Positions 1 through 9,609 are shown, numbered from the stretch's first letter. The stretch: DNA of 64,000 bases from Advenella kashmirensis W13003 (GCF_000506985.1 NZ_KI650981.1:109122-173121); one strand, 5' to 3'. Numbers and translations are program-made. The notes: generated by a model not told the origin, from the sequence alone.

Positions 1-352
1 AAAAGGGGGCGTCGTTGTGAAACTTCTGCGTGTGCCCCAGCTGTGTTGACAGATCACGCACGGCATATACCGCCGGGTTGATCAGGATCGCCTTGCAGTC
101 CAGTTCTTCTTTGAGCCAGGTTGCGTAGTAGCCGCCAAGCGATGAACCGATGACTGTCAGATCCTGCATATTTCCGGAAGGACAAAGCTGTCTGGCACAA
201 GCCAGGGCCAGTTCGATCGCCGCGCGGGGATCATCGGGCAAATCCGGCGCTGCCAGTTCGCCGGCGCGCCCCGCCGCAGCCATGACTCGCTGCAGCTGCT
301 GCGATTTGGCAGAGAGGGAAGACGAGCGAAATCCGTGCAGATAGAGAATCAT
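1..352 (-). CDS. YqiA-type alpha/beta-hydrolase esterase, partial (C-terminus off the window)
   Basis: The minus strand reads in frame from an ATG at 352-350 to the window edge without a stop. It begins MILYLHGFRSS, the usual start of the small UPF0227/YqiA esterase family, and carries a GSSLGG nucleophile elbow with Ser71 as the likely catalytic serine. About 117 residues are visible; the family is about 190-200 residues, so the Asp/His part lies outside. The start codon overlaps the stop of mpl as ATGA, so the two genes are probably co-transcribed. The family acts on short acyl esters in the cytoplasm, but its physiological substrate is unknown. Confidence 0.85.
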   Translation of the reverse strand, partial: MILYLHGFRSSSLSAKSQQLQRVMAAAGRAGELAAPDLPDDPRAAIELALACARQLCPSGNMQDLTVIGSSLGGYYATWLKEELDCKAILINPAVYAVRDLSTQLGHTQKFHNDAPF

Positions 353-1737
353 GAGACCGCTTGCGCTGCGATCTGCTCCAGTGCCTGCAGCAGTTTTTCA
401 TGGATGCCGCCGAAACCGCCGTTGCTCATGACCAGAATGACATCATCGGGCTGCGCCTGTCTGCTGACATCCTGAACCAGGGTATCCAGATCGGCATAGC
501 CCCGGGCCGGCACGGTACTGTCCCGGAACACCTGCTCCGGGTCCCAGCCCAGCGCATGTTTTCCGGTTTTTTCTCCGAAACAATAGATATAGTCAGCCTG
601 GGCCAGTGCCTGGGGCAGCCTGGCGGCCATGGTGCCCAGCTTCATGGTATTGGAGCGCGGCTCGAGTACGGCCAGAATGCGGCGCGTGCCGATTTGCTTG
701 CGCAGGCCGTCCAGCGTGGTCTGGATGGCGGTGGGGTGATGTGCGAAATCGTCGTACACCTGAATGCCATTGACCGTGCCGCGCAGTTCCATGCGGCGCC
801 GGATACCTGAAAAACGCGACAGCGCGGCGATGGCGCGGGAGGCGGGCACATTGACGTGACCAGCTGCGGCAATTGCGGCCAGGGCGTTGCTGGCGTTGTG
901 TGCGCCGGTGAGCGACCAGGCCACTTCGCCTTGGGCGATGCCGTCGCACATGATGGTAAAGCGGCTCATGTCGGCTTCGCCGGCTACAACGGTCCAGCGT
1001 CCGCCCGGGCCGAAGTGATCTTGCTGCGACCAGCAGCCTTTCTGGATAACCCGGTTCAGCGCTTCGTCCTGTTTAGGGTAGAGAATGCAGCCGCTTTGCG
1101 CCACCGTCCGGACCAGGTGATGAAATTGTGTCTCAATGGCTGCCAGATCGGGGAAGATGTCGGCATGATCGAATTCCAGGTTGTTCAGAATCGCCGTGCG
1201 GGCATGATAGTGGACAAATTTGGAGCGCTTGTCGAAGAACGCCGTGTCGTATTCATCGGCTTCAATGACAAAGTAACGCTGCGACGGATCATAGCGGGCA
1301 GAAATACCCAGATTCGTGGCAATGCCGCCGATCAGGAAATTGGGTGCCAGGCCGGCATCCTGCAGGATCCAGGCCAGCATGGAACTGGTTGTCGTTTTAC
1401 CGTGCGTGCCGGCAACCGCCAGCACGTGCTGGTTTTGCAGTACATGGTCGCCCAGCCACTGCGGCCCGGAAACATAGGGCAGGCCCTGGTCAAGAATGGC
1501 TTCCATAAGCGGATTGCCGCGCGTGACCACATTGCCGATCACGAACAGATCGGGTGACAGGCTGGTCTGGGCAGCGTCGAACCCTTCGATCAGCTCGATG
1601 CCCTGTTCCTGCAGCTGTGTGCTCATGGGGGGGTAGACGCCGGTATCGCAGCCGGTGACCTTGTGTCCGGCCGACCGGGCAATCAGAGCCAGACCGCCCA
1701 TGAACGTGCCGCAAATGCCCAAGATATGTAAATGCAT
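349..1737 (-). CDS. mpl: UDP-N-acetylmuramate:L-alanyl-gamma-D-glutamyl-meso-diaminopimelate ligase
   Basis: This 462-residue Mur-ligase-family protein rejoins recycled murein tripeptide to UDP-MurNAc in the cytoplasm, bypassing MurC, MurD and MurE. The N-terminus MHLHILGICGTFMGG is the Rossmann-like UDP-sugar binding segment. The ATP-binding loop GTHGKTTTSSM lies at residues 110-120 with Lys114, and DDFAHHPTAI in the C-terminal half is typical of Mpl and MurC. Length fits Mpl. Its last codon overlaps the downstream esterase start by four bases. The same window also holds anmK, another murein recycling gene, at 22,288. Confidence 0.95.
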   Translation of the reverse strand: MHLHILGICGTFMGGLALIARSAGHKVTGCDTGVYPPMSTQLQEQGIELIEGFDAAQTSLSPDLFVIGNVVTRGNPLMEAILDQGLPYVSGPQWLGDHVLQNQHVLAVAGTHGKTTTSSMLAWILQDAGLAPNFLIGGIATNLGISARYDPSQRYFVIEADEYDTAFFDKRSKFVHYHARTAILNNLEFDHADIFPDLAAIETQFHHLVRTVAQSGCILYPKQDEALNRVIQKGCWSQQDHFGPGGRWTVVAGEADMSRFTIMCDGIAQGEVAWSLTGAHNASNALAAIAAAGHVNVPASRAIAALSRFSGIRRRMELRGTVNGIQVYDDFAHHPTAIQTTLDGLRKQIGTRRILAVLEPRSNTMKLGTMAARLPQALAQADYIYCFGEKTGKHALGWDPEQVFRDSTVPARGYADLDTLVQDVSRQAQPDDVILVMSNGGFGGIHEKLLQALEQIAAQAVS

Positions 1738-1974
1738 AAATTTCTCCTGACCGGTATTTTAAGCGGAATCGGTCACATCGCGGCAAATGCATCGTGCAGT
1801 AGGTAGAATTAACAGGAGGTATGTCATGAGCGCCTGTCGCAAGGGGCGTTCACGCAGTCCTGACGTCAGCGCGGTCACCTGCGTAGCGATCCGCTACGAA
1901 AGAGGCATAGCGCCTGTCTGTCGGGGGGCCTGTTATTTTCATACCACGTTTAAAACAAACCGAGTAAACCTAGG
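1738..1974. other. intergenic region between divergent mpl and the TlpA-like gene
   Basis: The 237-bp gap lies between two divergently oriented genes, so it should carry both promoters. A 63-codon open frame at 1787-1978 is present but has no recognisable product. No operator or terminator was recognised. Confidence 0.4.
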
Positions 1975-2508
1975 ATGAACCGTAGACAGTTTGTCGGCGC
2001 AGGAATGCTGTTGCCCTTTACCTTCCTGATGCCTGAAATCGCCCGCGCCGGGGCGAAGCTGAATGAAGACACCTCTGCTGTCCAGGCAGAAGCATTGAAT
2101 ACATTGCTGGATCTCTCACTGCCCGATCTGCATGGTCAGTCGGTCACGTTGCGGCAATTGGGCGCAGATCACCTGACCGTTGTCAACTTCTGGGCCTCCT
2201 GGTGTGCGCCCTGTGTCCGGGAAATGCCGGCACTGGACGCCCTGCACAAGGAAAACCAGAAGGTGAACGTGGTGGGCATCAGCCTGGATACGGTTGCCAA
2301 TATTGAAGCCTTTGCGCGCAAAACCCCCGTGTCGTATCCCTTGCTGACTGCGGGAGCCGGGAAAATCAGCCTGATGCGCCAATTGGGCAATCCGAAGGGG
2401 GGGCTGCCCTATACGCTGGTGCTGGATAAGGACGCCCGACCCGTGGCAACGGTTCTGGGCGAAATCGACATGGATAGTCTGACGGCTTTTGTCAAAAGGG
2501 CGGCCTGA
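1975..2508 (+). CDS. TlpA-like thioredoxin-fold protein, exported
   Basis: The 177-residue protein begins MNRRQFVGAG followed by a hydrophobic stretch and an ARA site near residue 25. This looks like a twin-arginine signal, so the protein probably acts in the periplasm. A thioredoxin domain follows, with the redox motif WCAPC (Cys77 and Cys80) and a cis-proline region near GGLPYTLV. TlpA/ResA-type proteins reduce disulfides for cytochrome c or other envelope proteins. No cytochrome maturation gene is adjacent, so the partner is unknown. It lies about 95 bp upstream of aroQ on the same strand. Confidence 0.85.
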   Translation: MNRRQFVGAGMLLPFTFLMPEIARAGAKLNEDTSAVQAEALNTLLDLSLPDLHGQSVTLRQLGADHLTVVNFWASWCAPCVREMPALDALHKENQKVNVVGISLDTVANIEAFARKTPVSYPLLTAGAGKISLMRQLGNPKGGLPYTLVLDKDARPVATVLGEIDMDSLTAFVKRAA

Positions 2509-2602
2509 TGCCGTCGCTCACTTGCGGAATGCGAGATTTTAATAGACAAAAGCGGGAAATTGCCGTTAAATACGAGTTTATTTGCTAATATACTGGCGCT
2601 CA

Positions 2603-3067
2603 ATGACGCAAAAGGTACTGGTCCTCAATGGCCCCAATCTGAATCTGCTGGGTACGCGTGAACCGGAAGTGTACGGAAAACAAACGCTGCAGGACATTCA
2701 TGATGCACTCGTGAAGACTGCCAATGAGGCTGGCGTCGCTTGCGAATGCTTCCAGAGCAATCACGAAGGCGAACTGGTTGAAAAAATCCAGGCAGCCCGC
2801 ACCGACACCGCTTTCATTGTCATCAACGCCGCGGCGTATACCCACACCAGTGTGGCGTTGCGCGATGCACTTGGTGCTGTCGCCATACCGTTCATTGAGG
2901 TGCATATTTCCAATGTGCACCAGCGCGAACCATTCCGTCACCACTCCTATCTGGCCGACAAGGCGGTCGGTGTGATCTGCGGTCTGGGCATCGATGGCTA
3001 CCTGGCGGCCCTGCAATACGCAATAAAACATCATTTGAAACAGAGCCCTCAGACGGTCTCTGTTTGA
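2603..3067 (+). CDS. aroQ: type II 3-dehydroquinate dehydratase
   Basis: The 154-residue protein catalyses the third shikimate-pathway step, 3-dehydroquinate to 3-dehydroshikimate. [20 protein letters not shown] is the hallmark type II N-terminus with the catalytic tyrosine shortly after (EVYG). [19 protein letters not shown] and [11 protein letters not shown] are the active-site loops. The frame can be extended to a TTG at 2582, but the ATG at 2603 gives the family-standard start. It is followed by accB and accC, an arrangement common in beta- and gammaproteobacteria. Confidence 0.96.
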   Translation: MTQKVLVLNGPNLNLLGTREPEVYGKQTLQDIHDALVKTANEAGVACECFQSNHEGELVEKIQAARTDTAFIVINAAAYTHTSVALRDALGAVAIPFIEVHISNVHQREPFRHHSYLADKAVGVICGLGIDGYLAALQYAIKHHLKQSPQTVSV

Positions 3068-3093
3068 CACTTAACTCCAAGCATGGAATCAAT

Positions 3094-3555
3094 ATGGATC
3101 TCAGAAAACTGAAAACGCTTATAGATCTGGTTGCCGAATCGGGCATTGCAGAACTGGAAATCACCGAAGGTGAAGGCAAGGTCCGCATCGTCAAGTTCTC
3201 CCAGACAGTGCAACCGGTCGCCGCAGTGCAGCCTGTCGCCGTTCAGACTGCCGCTGCCGCTGCCGCGCCGGCCGCCGCTGCTGCCGCGCCCGCTGCACCA
3301 GCTGAACCGGCAGCTCCTGCAGGTCACGTCGTCAAGTCTCCCATGGTCGGTACGTTCTACCGCGCGCCCAATCCAAGCTCTCCTCCTTTTGTTGAAGTGG
3401 GCGCCACGGTTGCCGAAGGCGATGCGCTTTGCATTATTGAAGCCATGAAACTGCTCAATGAAATCGAAGCCGATAAATCAGGCGTGATCCGGGAAATTCT
3501 GGTCGAGAATGGTGAGCCCGTGGAATTTGGTCAACCACTTTTCGTGATTGCGTAA
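3094..3555 (+). CDS. accB: biotin carboxyl carrier protein of acetyl-CoA carboxylase
   Basis: The 153-residue carrier holds the biotin that shuttles CO2 between AccC and the carboxyltransferase in fatty-acid synthesis. It starts [17 protein letters not shown], has a flexible Ala/Pro-rich linker around residues 45-78, and ends in a biotinyl domain with EAMKLLNEI, where Lys119 is the biotinylation site. The frame opens upstream at 3064, but the ATG at 3094 matches the family start. accC follows after two bases. Confidence 0.96.
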   Translation: MDLRKLKTLIDLVAESGIAELEITEGEGKVRIVKFSQTVQPVAAVQPVAVQTAAAAAAPAAAAAAPAAPAEPAAPAGHVVKSPMVGTFYRAPNPSSPPFVEVGATVAEGDALCIIEAMKLLNEIEADKSGVIREILVENGEPVEFGQPLFVIA

Positions 3556-3557
3556 GT

Positions 3558-4907
3558 ATGTTTGAAAAAATCCTGATCGCAAACCGGGGCGAAATCGCCC
3601 TGCGCATCCAGCGCGCGTGTCGCGAACTGGGTATCAAAACCGTTGTCGTGCATTCCGAAGCCGACCGCGATGCCAAATATGTACGCCTGGCAGACGAATC
3701 AGTCTGCATCGGGCCTGCCCCGGCCCAGCAGAGTTATTTGCATATGCCGGCCATTATTTCTGCTGCAGAAGTCACCGACGCCGAGGCGATTCACCCGGGC
3801 TACGGTTTCCTGGCAGAAAACGCCGATTTCGCCGAACGTGTCGAGCGCTCCGGTTTCGTGTTCATCGGACCGCGTCCGGAATCGATCCGCATCATGGGCG
3901 ACAAGGTTAGCGCCAAACAGGCCATGATTGCGGCCGGCGTGCCTGTCGTGCCCGGTTCGGAAGGCGCCTTGCCTGACGATCCCGCCTATTTGATCGAAAC
4001 GGCGCGCAAGGTCGGTTATCCCGTGATTATCAAAGCCGCCGGTGGTGGCGGCGGACGCGGCATGCGTGTGGTTCACACCGAAGCGGCGCTGGTGAATGCG
4101 GTCAATCTGACCAAGGCGGAAGCGCAGGCGGCATTCAACAATCCCGAAGTGTACATGGAGAAGTTCCTGGAAAATCCGCGTCACATCGAGATTCAGGTAC
4201 TGGCCGATGGAAAAAAGGACGCCATCTGGCTTGGCGAGCGCGATTGCTCCATGCAGCGCCGCCATCAGAAAGTCATTGAGGAGGCACCGGCTCCCGGGAT
4301 CAATCGCAAGCTTATTGAGCGCATTGGTGAACGATGTGCCGACGCCTGCCGCAAAATGGGTTACCGTGGCGCGGGCACATTTGAGTTTCTGTACGAAAAC
4401 GACGAATTCTATTTCATCGAAATGAACACCCGCATCCAGGTCGAACACACCGTGACCGAATGCATTACCGGTATTGATCTGGTACAGCAGCAGATTTTCA
4501 TTGCGGCCGGCGAAGAGTTCAAACTGCGTCAGCGTGACGTCGTTATCAAGGGTCACGCCATCGAGTGCCGGATCAATGCGGAAGATCCGTACAGCTTCAT
4601 GCCTTCACCTGGCCTGATCACTAACTGGCACGTACCCGGCGGTCCGGGTGTCCGGATCGATTCCCATGTGTTCAATGGCTACCGTGTGCCCCCCAACTAC
4701 GATTCCATGATCGCCAAACTGATCACGTTCGGCGACACGCGTGCGCAAGCCATTGCCCGCATGAATCTGGCTTTGTCCGAAATGGTCGTGGAAGGCATCC
4801 AGACCAATATCGCGCTGCATCGTGAGCTCATGGCCGATGCCCGCTTTGTCGAGGGCGGCACCAGCATTCATTATCTCGAACACAAACTGGAACAACGGGC
4901 CAAATAA
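3558..4907 (+). CDS. accC: biotin carboxylase subunit of acetyl-CoA carboxylase
   Basis: The 449-residue enzyme carboxylates the biotin on AccB using ATP and bicarbonate. It begins [17 protein letters not shown] and carries the ATP-grasp glycine loop [11 protein letters not shown], the [17 protein letters not shown] catalytic segment and the [10 protein letters not shown] metal/bicarbonate site. Length and domain order are standard. A strong hairpin terminator lies 8 bp after the stop, closing the aroQ-accB-accC group before prmA. Confidence 0.97.
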   Translation: MFEKILIANRGEIALRIQRACRELGIKTVVVHSEADRDAKYVRLADESVCIGPAPAQQSYLHMPAIISAAEVTDAEAIHPGYGFLAENADFAERVERSGFVFIGPRPESIRIMGDKVSAKQAMIAAGVPVVPGSEGALPDDPAYLIETARKVGYPVIIKAAGGGGGRGMRVVHTEAALVNAVNLTKAEAQAAFNNPEVYMEKFLENPRHIEIQVLADGKKDAIWLGERDCSMQRRHQKVIEEAPAPGINRKLIERIGERCADACRKMGYRGAGTFEFLYENDEFYFIEMNTRIQVEHTVTECITGIDLVQQQIFIAAGEEFKLRQRDVVIKGHAIECRINAEDPYSFMPSPGLITNWHVPGGPGVRIDSHVFNGYRVPPNYDSMIAKLITFGDTRAQAIARMNLALSEMVVEGIQTNIALHRELMADARFVEGGTSIHYLEHKLEQRAK

Positions 4908-4915
4908 TCGTCTTA

Positions 4916-4942
4916 GCAAAAAGGTCTTCGGACCTTTTTTGC
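4916..4942 (+). terminator. intrinsic terminator after accC
   Basis: An 11-bp stem with arms GCAAAAAGGTC and its partner encloses a TTCG tetraloop and runs into six Ts. It sits just after the accC stop and 21 bp before the prmA start, so prmA expression probably needs read-through or its own promoter. Confidence 0.85.
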
Positions 4943-4963
4943 AATGAGGCAAGAGGATACGTC

Positions 4964-5881
4964 ATGCGGGAATTGGTTTTATCATGCTCGGAAGAGCGCG
5001 CGGAAGCGCTGTCCGACATCTTGCTTGAGCTCGGTGTGCTGTCCGTGTCCGTTGAAGACGCAGACTCAGGTACCGAGCGCGAGACCCCGCTCTTTGGAGA
5101 GCCGGGTGGCGAGCCTGATGTCCAGGCCTGGCATCGCAACCGTGTTGTCGCGTTGCTGCCTGACGATCTCGCGCTGGACGAATTGCTGGATGCGCTGCTG
5201 CAACAGACTGGCGAAGATTACTCAGACCTGGCTGCAGTGCGCGAAGTGGTCGACACCGATTGGGTCAGACTGACGCAGTCGCAATTTGATCCGATTTCCA
5301 TTACCGACCGGATCTGGATTGTGCCCAGCTGGCACCGGGAAAATCCCGAGGTGCCCAGTGCAGAAACAGACCAGAACCTGATTCTGATCGAGTTGGATCC
5401 CGGTCTGGCCTTCGGTACGGGCAGCCATCCGACCACACACCTGTGCGCACAATGGCTGGCCGAACACCTTCAGCAGGGCCAAACCGTGCTCGATTATGGT
5501 TGCGGTTCGGGCATTCTGGCCATCATCGCCGCCAAGCTGGGTGCGCGTGGTGTAGTCGGGGTCGATATCGATGATCAGGCTGTTCAGTCTACCGACTATA
5601 ACGCGCAGAATAACGGGGTCGAGCTCACCGCCAGCCTGCCTGATGGTTTGCAGCCGGGTACGTTTGATGTGGTGGTCGCCAATATTCTGTCCAATCCGTT
5701 GAAGGTGCTGGCGCCCATGTTGTGCGGCCGGGTTGCACCAGGCGGCCGGTTGATTCTGTCGGGTGTACTGGAGCGCCAGGCGCAGGAAGTAGCGGCCGCT
5801 TACGCCCCCTGGATCGATATGTCGGTATGGCGTAGTCACGAAGGCTGGGTTTGTCTGGCCGGTACCCGCAAGCAGGCCTGA
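4964..5881 (+). CDS. prmA: ribosomal protein L11 methyltransferase
   Basis: The 305-residue SAM-dependent enzyme trimethylates ribosomal protein L11. The N-terminal substrate-recognition domain (MRELVLSCSEERAEALSDIL) is followed by a Rossmann methyltransferase fold with VLDYGCGSGILAI as motif I and VANILSNPL as the NPPY-like motif IV. DPGLAFGTGSHPTT is the family signature before motif I. It lies between accC and a DUF3426 gene with a 9-bp gap to the latter. Confidence 0.96.
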   Translation: MRELVLSCSEERAEALSDILLELGVLSVSVEDADSGTERETPLFGEPGGEPDVQAWHRNRVVALLPDDLALDELLDALLQQTGEDYSDLAAVREVVDTDWVRLTQSQFDPISITDRIWIVPSWHRENPEVPSAETDQNLILIELDPGLAFGTGSHPTTHLCAQWLAEHLQQGQTVLDYGCGSGILAIIAAKLGARGVVGVDIDDQAVQSTDYNAQNNGVELTASLPDGLQPGTFDVVVANILSNPLKVLAPMLCGRVAPGGRLILSGVLERQAQEVAAAYAPWIDMSVWRSHEGWVCLAGTRKQA

Positions 5882-5890
5882 GGGATCAAT

Positions 5891-6889
5891 ATGAAGACGT
5901 GTTGCCCCGGTTGCAGTACCCGTTTCGATGTGACGTCTGCACAGTTGAACGCGCGACAGGGCAAAGTGCGTTGCGGTGTCTGCGGTTCTGTGTTCAACGC
6001 ATTTGATCATGCACAGGATGTTGAGGCGGATCTGCCGGTTTTGCAGAGTGCGCAGGCACAGCCCGATCACAGCCGGCATCGCCCTGAACCCGATGCTGTC
6101 TATTACGAACCCAGGGTGCGCGACGACGCCACCATACGAGATCGCAAGCGGCACGAATCTGAGAGCGGGGCGCTGCGTGAGCCGGCTTCGGGCCGGTATC
6201 GCGATCCGGCTGCCGACACACCGGCTTCAGGCAGTGAACGAGGGGCGAGCGAGCGTTTTATCGTGGATGCGCCCAGCCTGTCCGGCAGTGGCGCCTATTA
6301 CCAGGATCATCGGCTCGACGGGACCCAGATGCACGTTGAAGGGCAGTACCGTCGTCGCGTGCAGCGTGACACTGAATATGATGATCCCGAGCACAGCAAT
6401 GGCAGTGGCCTGATCTGGTTTCTGGCCGTATTGTTTGCGCTTATCGTTCTGTTCGCTCAGGGGGCCGTCGTATTTCGCAATCAGATCGCCAATGTGGCGC
6501 CGACCTTGCGCCCGCAATTGGTACAGCTGTGCAGTTTCGTCGGCTGCCAGGTGGGTTATACGCGCTCCGTGCGCAATCTGGCCATCGTCAAGCCTGCATT
6601 GCGTGAGGTTGCCAATCCGGCGGCCGCAGCCGAGACACGCGGATTCACGCTGCATGCCATCATTAAAAATAACGATACCATCGCCCAGCCCTGGCCATCG
6701 CTCGTGCTCAGTCTGAAAAATGCGTCGGAATCTGTCTCGGCGCGACGTATCATCAAACCCGAAGAGTACCTGCTGCCAGACGCGCTCAAGCGCACATTCG
6801 AGCCCAAAGACGAGATTGCCATTGATTTGCCGGTGACCGTAAGTCGTACCGACGTGGCTGGTTTTGAGTTGAGTTTGTTTTACCCATGA
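5891..6889 (+). CDS. zinc-ribbon plus DUF3426 membrane protein
   Basis: The 332-residue protein starts with an MJ0042-type zinc ribbon: CCPGC and CGVC supply four likely zinc cysteines in the first 35 residues. A long charged low-complexity stretch follows, then one membrane segment near residues 172-195 (FLAVLFALIVLFAQGAVVF) and a C-terminal DUF3426 domain, probably outside the cytoplasm. The function is unknown. The gene regularly sits beside prmA in Burkholderiales. The pfkB-family gene starts 10 bp later. Confidence 0.85.
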   Translation: MKTCCPGCSTRFDVTSAQLNARQGKVRCGVCGSVFNAFDHAQDVEADLPVLQSAQAQPDHSRHRPEPDAVYYEPRVRDDATIRDRKRHESESGALREPASGRYRDPAADTPASGSERGASERFIVDAPSLSGSGAYYQDHRLDGTQMHVEGQYRRRVQRDTEYDDPEHSNGSGLIWFLAVLFALIVLFAQGAVVFRNQIANVAPTLRPQLVQLCSFVGCQVGYTRSVRNLAIVKPALREVANPAAAAETRGFTLHAIIKNNDTIAQPWPSLVLSLKNASESVSARRIIKPEEYLLPDALKRTFEPKDEIAIDLPVTVSRTDVAGFELSLFYP

Positions 6890-6899
6890 AGGTTTTTCA

Positions 6900-7850
6900 A
6901 TGAATAATGCAGTTTTAATTTGCGGCTCGGTCGCTTTCGACACGATCACCACCTTTGAAGGCTATTTCAAAGATCATATTTTGCCGGACAATGTCAAATC
7001 CCTGAGCGTGTCCTTCTTTGTGCCGACCATGCGCAAAGAGTTCGGAGGGTGTGCGGGCAATATCGCCTACAACCTGCGATTGCTGGGAGGCCATCCTGTG
7101 CCCGTGGCAACCATCGGACCCGATGCCAGCGATTACCTGGCGCGCATGCAAAGCCTGGGCATCGAAACACGCCTGGTGCGCGTGCTTGATGATATGTTCA
7201 CGCCGCAGTGCCATATCACAACTGATCTGGACGGAAACCAGATTGCTGCGTTTCACCCGGGCGCCATGACGCGTTCCACAGAGAATGACATCGCGGGTGA
7301 AGCGGCTGTATGGGGTATTGTCGCGCCGGACGCCAAGGCGGGGATGTTCAAGCACGCCCGGGCCATGCATGCGGACAAAATTCCATTTATTTTCGATTTG
7401 GGCCAGGCCATGCCGCTCTTTGAGCGCCAGGACCTGGAAGATATGCATGCGCTGGCGACAGTCTGGACATTTAACGACTACGAGGCCTCGGTGGTCGAGC
7501 AACGCATGGGCAAGTCTGTCCAGGAACTGGCAGCCGGCTTGCGGGCAATCGTCGTCACACGAGGTGCTGACGGGGCCACATTGTACGAAAACGGGAAGAC
7601 GACCACGATCGCGCCGTGCAAGGCTGCCAGTGTCACCGATCCTACTGGTTGCGGAGATGCCCACCGGGGCGGATTGCTGTACGGTCTGACGCAGGGCTGG
7701 TCATTCGAGGATGCCTGCAAACTGGGCAGCATCATGGGCGCGATCAAAATCGCATCTCAGGGGCCACAGAACCACCAGCCTTCACGGGCGGACATTTCCG
7801 CACAATTGCAAATGGCATATGGCCTGCAATTGCCAGCGACGGCGGCATAA
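6900..7850 (+). CDS. PfkB-family carbohydrate/adenosine kinase
   Basis: The 316-residue protein has the two PfkB signatures: a glycine-rich N-terminal region (FGGCAGNIAYNLRLLGG) and the C-terminal DPTGCGDAHRGG, where Asp253 is the expected catalytic base. The usual GAGD is GCGD here. The closest functional labels are adenosine kinase or ribokinase-like sugar kinase; the substrate cannot be fixed from sequence. It ends at a convergent junction with yggT. Confidence 0.88.
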   Translation: MNNAVLICGSVAFDTITTFEGYFKDHILPDNVKSLSVSFFVPTMRKEFGGCAGNIAYNLRLLGGHPVPVATIGPDASDYLARMQSLGIETRLVRVLDDMFTPQCHITTDLDGNQIAAFHPGAMTRSTENDIAGEAAVWGIVAPDAKAGMFKHARAMHADKIPFIFDLGQAMPLFERQDLEDMHALATVWTFNDYEASVVEQRMGKSVQELAAGLRAIVVTRGADGATLYENGKTTTIAPCKAASVTDPTGCGDAHRGGLLYGLTQGWSFEDACKLGSIMGAIKIASQGPQNHQPSRADISAQLQMAYGLQLPATAA

Positions 7851-7854
7851 CAAT

Positions 7855-7886
7855 AAAAAAGCCAGTCCTGAACAAGCAGGACTGGC
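7855..7886 (-). terminator. intrinsic terminator for the leftward yggT transcript
   Basis: A perfect 10-bp inverted repeat (GCCAGTCCTG, 6-nt loop, CAGGACTGGC) is preceded on the plus strand by six As, which is a T tail on the minus strand. It therefore ends transcripts coming from the yggT side. Confidence 0.85.
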
Positions 7887-7915
7887 GATCAGCGCCGGCC
7901 GGGCCGCCCAATCTC

Positions 7916-8464
7916 CTAAAAGGGCATCACGCTGCTCACCGCAATCTGCAGGACCTGCAGAATCAGAATCAGCACCAAAGGCGAAAAATCGATCATACCG
8001 GTACGCGGCATATGGCGGCGGATGGGATCGAGCAGGGGAGCTAGCAGCGTATTGAGTACGGGCATAATGGGCTGCATGGGGTTGAGCCAGGACAGGATCG
8101 CCTGGAATATGCAGACCCAGGTTGCCAGGCTCAGGGCCCATTTGACGGCCATCAGCAAAGCGACAACCGGCAGGCGCAACAGAATACCCTCGGCAAAGCC
8201 ATAGCCGCTGATGGACATCATCAACAGCAGTTCCACCACCGCACATAGAAAGGCCATCAGTAACGAGGCCGTATCGACTTTGTTGCCGGTCGGCAAGATT
8301 GCCCGCAGGGGTGTGACCGCCCAGTCGGTAATGTTATTGATCAGTCGCGCATAGGGTGTGAAGGGGTGGATACGCACCCAGTACATCCAGGCCCTGAGCA
8401 GGAATACGGAAATGAGCAGGGAAAAGACTGTCGAGATCAGAAAGGTGAGGATCGAAGGAATCAT
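7916..8464 (-). CDS. YggT-family integral membrane protein
   Basis: The 182-residue protein has two copies of the YggT unit: hydrophobic segments near residues 1-28 and 60-105, and a second block ending near 165. It shows the family pattern WVRIHPFTPYARLINNITDW and a related SWLNPMQPIMPVLNTLLAPLLDPIRR. Members are linked to envelope or osmotic functions, but no reaction is known. It is flanked by terminators on both sides, so it is probably transcribed alone. Confidence 0.88.
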   Translation of the reverse strand: MIPSILTFLISTVFSLLISVFLLRAWMYWVRIHPFTPYARLINNITDWAVTPLRAILPTGNKVDTASLLMAFLCAVVELLLMMSISGYGFAEGILLRLPVVALLMAVKWALSLATWVCIFQAILSWLNPMQPIMPVLNTLLAPLLDPIRRHMPRTGMIDFSPLVLILILQVLQIAVSSVMPF

Positions 8465-8480
8465 AATTCAGAAGCCCGGC

Positions 8481-8515
8481 AAAATAAAAAAACCGCCCAA
8501 CCAAAGGTCGGACGG
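8481..8515 (-). terminator. intrinsic terminator downstream of the histone-like gene
   Basis: A 10-bp stem with G-T wobbles (CCGCCCAACC and GGTCGGACGG around AAA) lies next to an A-rich run at 8481-8492, which is a T tail on the minus strand. It would stop transcripts from the histone-like gene just before yggT. A second hairpin (GGGTGCG/CGCACCC, 8582-8600) lies upstream without a T tail. Confidence 0.7.
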
Positions 8516-8667
8516 CTGGCTGTGGCGCAGTTCTGGTCTGGGCCGGTCTTGTGCAACTGAACCGGTCACACCAGAAAAACAGGGTGCGGCTGGCGCACCC
8601 TGTATCCCGGAAATCAACGCGCTGTCCGAAAGGGCAGCTTCATTATAACCGGACTTCTGCTGTGTCC

Positions 8668-9609
8668 TTATGGACGACCACCCGTTGGGAATGGCCATGC
8701 AGCAGATGTATTGCTCGTTGTTTTCGCATCATCGGTTGACACAGTTTCTGCTACGGGTGCAGCCGGTGCTTTTTTCACGACTGGTTTTTTAGCTGCAGGT
8801 GCCTTCCTAGCGACGGGCTTTTTTGCCGGTGCCTTTTTCGCTACCGTTGTAGCAGGTGCCTTGGGGGCAGCGGCTTTTTTAGCGACCGCTTTTTTGGCTA
8901 CTGCTTTCTTGGCAACAGCTTTTTTAGCAACGGCTTTCTTGGCTGGTGCTTTTTTAGCGACCGCCTTTTTAGCGGGTGCTTTTTTAGCAACGGCCTTCTT
9001 GGCGGCTGCTTTTTTGGCAGCGGCTTTTTTAGCGACCGCTTTTTTGGCTACTGCTTTCTTGGCAACAGCTTTTTTAGCAACGGCTTTCTTGGCTGGTGCT
9101 TTTTTAGCGACCGCCTTTTTAGCGGGTGCTTTTTTAGCAACGGCCTTCTTGGCGGCTGCTTTTTTGGCAGGGGCTTTTTTAGCGACCGCTTTTTTGGCTA
9201 CTGCTTTCTTGGCAACAGCTTTTTTAGCAACGGCTTTCTTGGCTGGTGCTTTTTTAGCGACTGCCTTTTTGGCGACAGCTTTCTTGGCTGGCGCTTTTTT
9301 GGCTACTGCTTTCTTGGCAACAACCTTTTTAGCTACCGCTTTTTTGGCAGGCGCTTTTTTAGCGACGGTCTTTTTGGCGGGTGCTTTTTTGGCTACGGTC
9401 TTTTTCGCGACGGCCTTTTTGGCTGGTGCTTTCTTAGCTACTGTTTTTTTAGCGACGGCTTTTTTGGCCGGTGCTTTTTTCGCTACAACTTTCTTAGCAG
9501 GTGTTTTCTTCACAACTGCTTTTTTGGCAGGGGCCTTTTTGGCAACTGCTTTCTTGGCTGCGGGTTTGCTCGCAGCTTTCTTTACAGCTTTCTTGGCGGT
9601 AGTAGCCAT
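8668..9609 (-). CDS. Lys/Ala-rich histone H1-like protein
   Basis: The 313-residue protein is almost entirely made of [13 protein letters not shown]-type units, like the C-terminal tail of histone H1 and the Bordetella H1-like proteins. It should bind DNA through charge alone, compact the nucleoid and lack a folded core. A good ribosome site (AAGGAG) precedes the ATG. The short tail after residue 270 ([17 protein letters not shown]) is acidic/neutral. At DNA level a 150-bp unit is repeated from 9240 to 8881, so length variation between strains is expected. The opposite strand is also open but encodes only a Phe/Leu/Ala mirror of the repeat. Confidence 0.92.
   Translation of the reverse strand: MATTAKKAVKKAASKPAAKKAVAKKAPAKKAVVKKTPAKKVVAKKAPAKKAVAKKTVAKKAPAKKAVAKKTVAKKAPAKKTVAKKAPAKKAVAKKVVAKKAVAKKAPAKKAVAKKAVAKKAPAKKAVAKKAVAKKAVAKKAVAKKAPAKKAAAKKAVAKKAPAKKAVAKKAPAKKAVAKKAVAKKAVAKKAVAKKAAAKKAAAKKAVAKKAPAKKAVAKKAPAKKAVAKKAVAKKAVAKKAVAKKAAAPKAPATTVAKKAPAKKPVARKAPAAKKPVVKKAPAAPVAETVSTDDAKTTSNTSAAWPFPTGGRP
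8881..9259 (-). repeat. 150-bp in-frame tandem repeat inside the histone-like gene
   Basis: The blocks 8881-9030 and 9031-9180 are the same except for one base I can see (cggc against gggc near the end of the unit). A third, partial copy starts at 9181 and stays identical for about 90 bp before diverging. Each unit adds 50 residues without changing frame. Confidence 0.9.

Noticed and set aside
1787-1978. 63-codon frame upstream of the TlpA-like gene
   Set aside because: No family resemblance, and it overlaps the next start in a region that must hold promoters.
8881-9259. CRISPR-like periodic repeat
   Set aside because: The period lies inside one coding frame, units are adjacent without unique spacers, and no cas genes are near.
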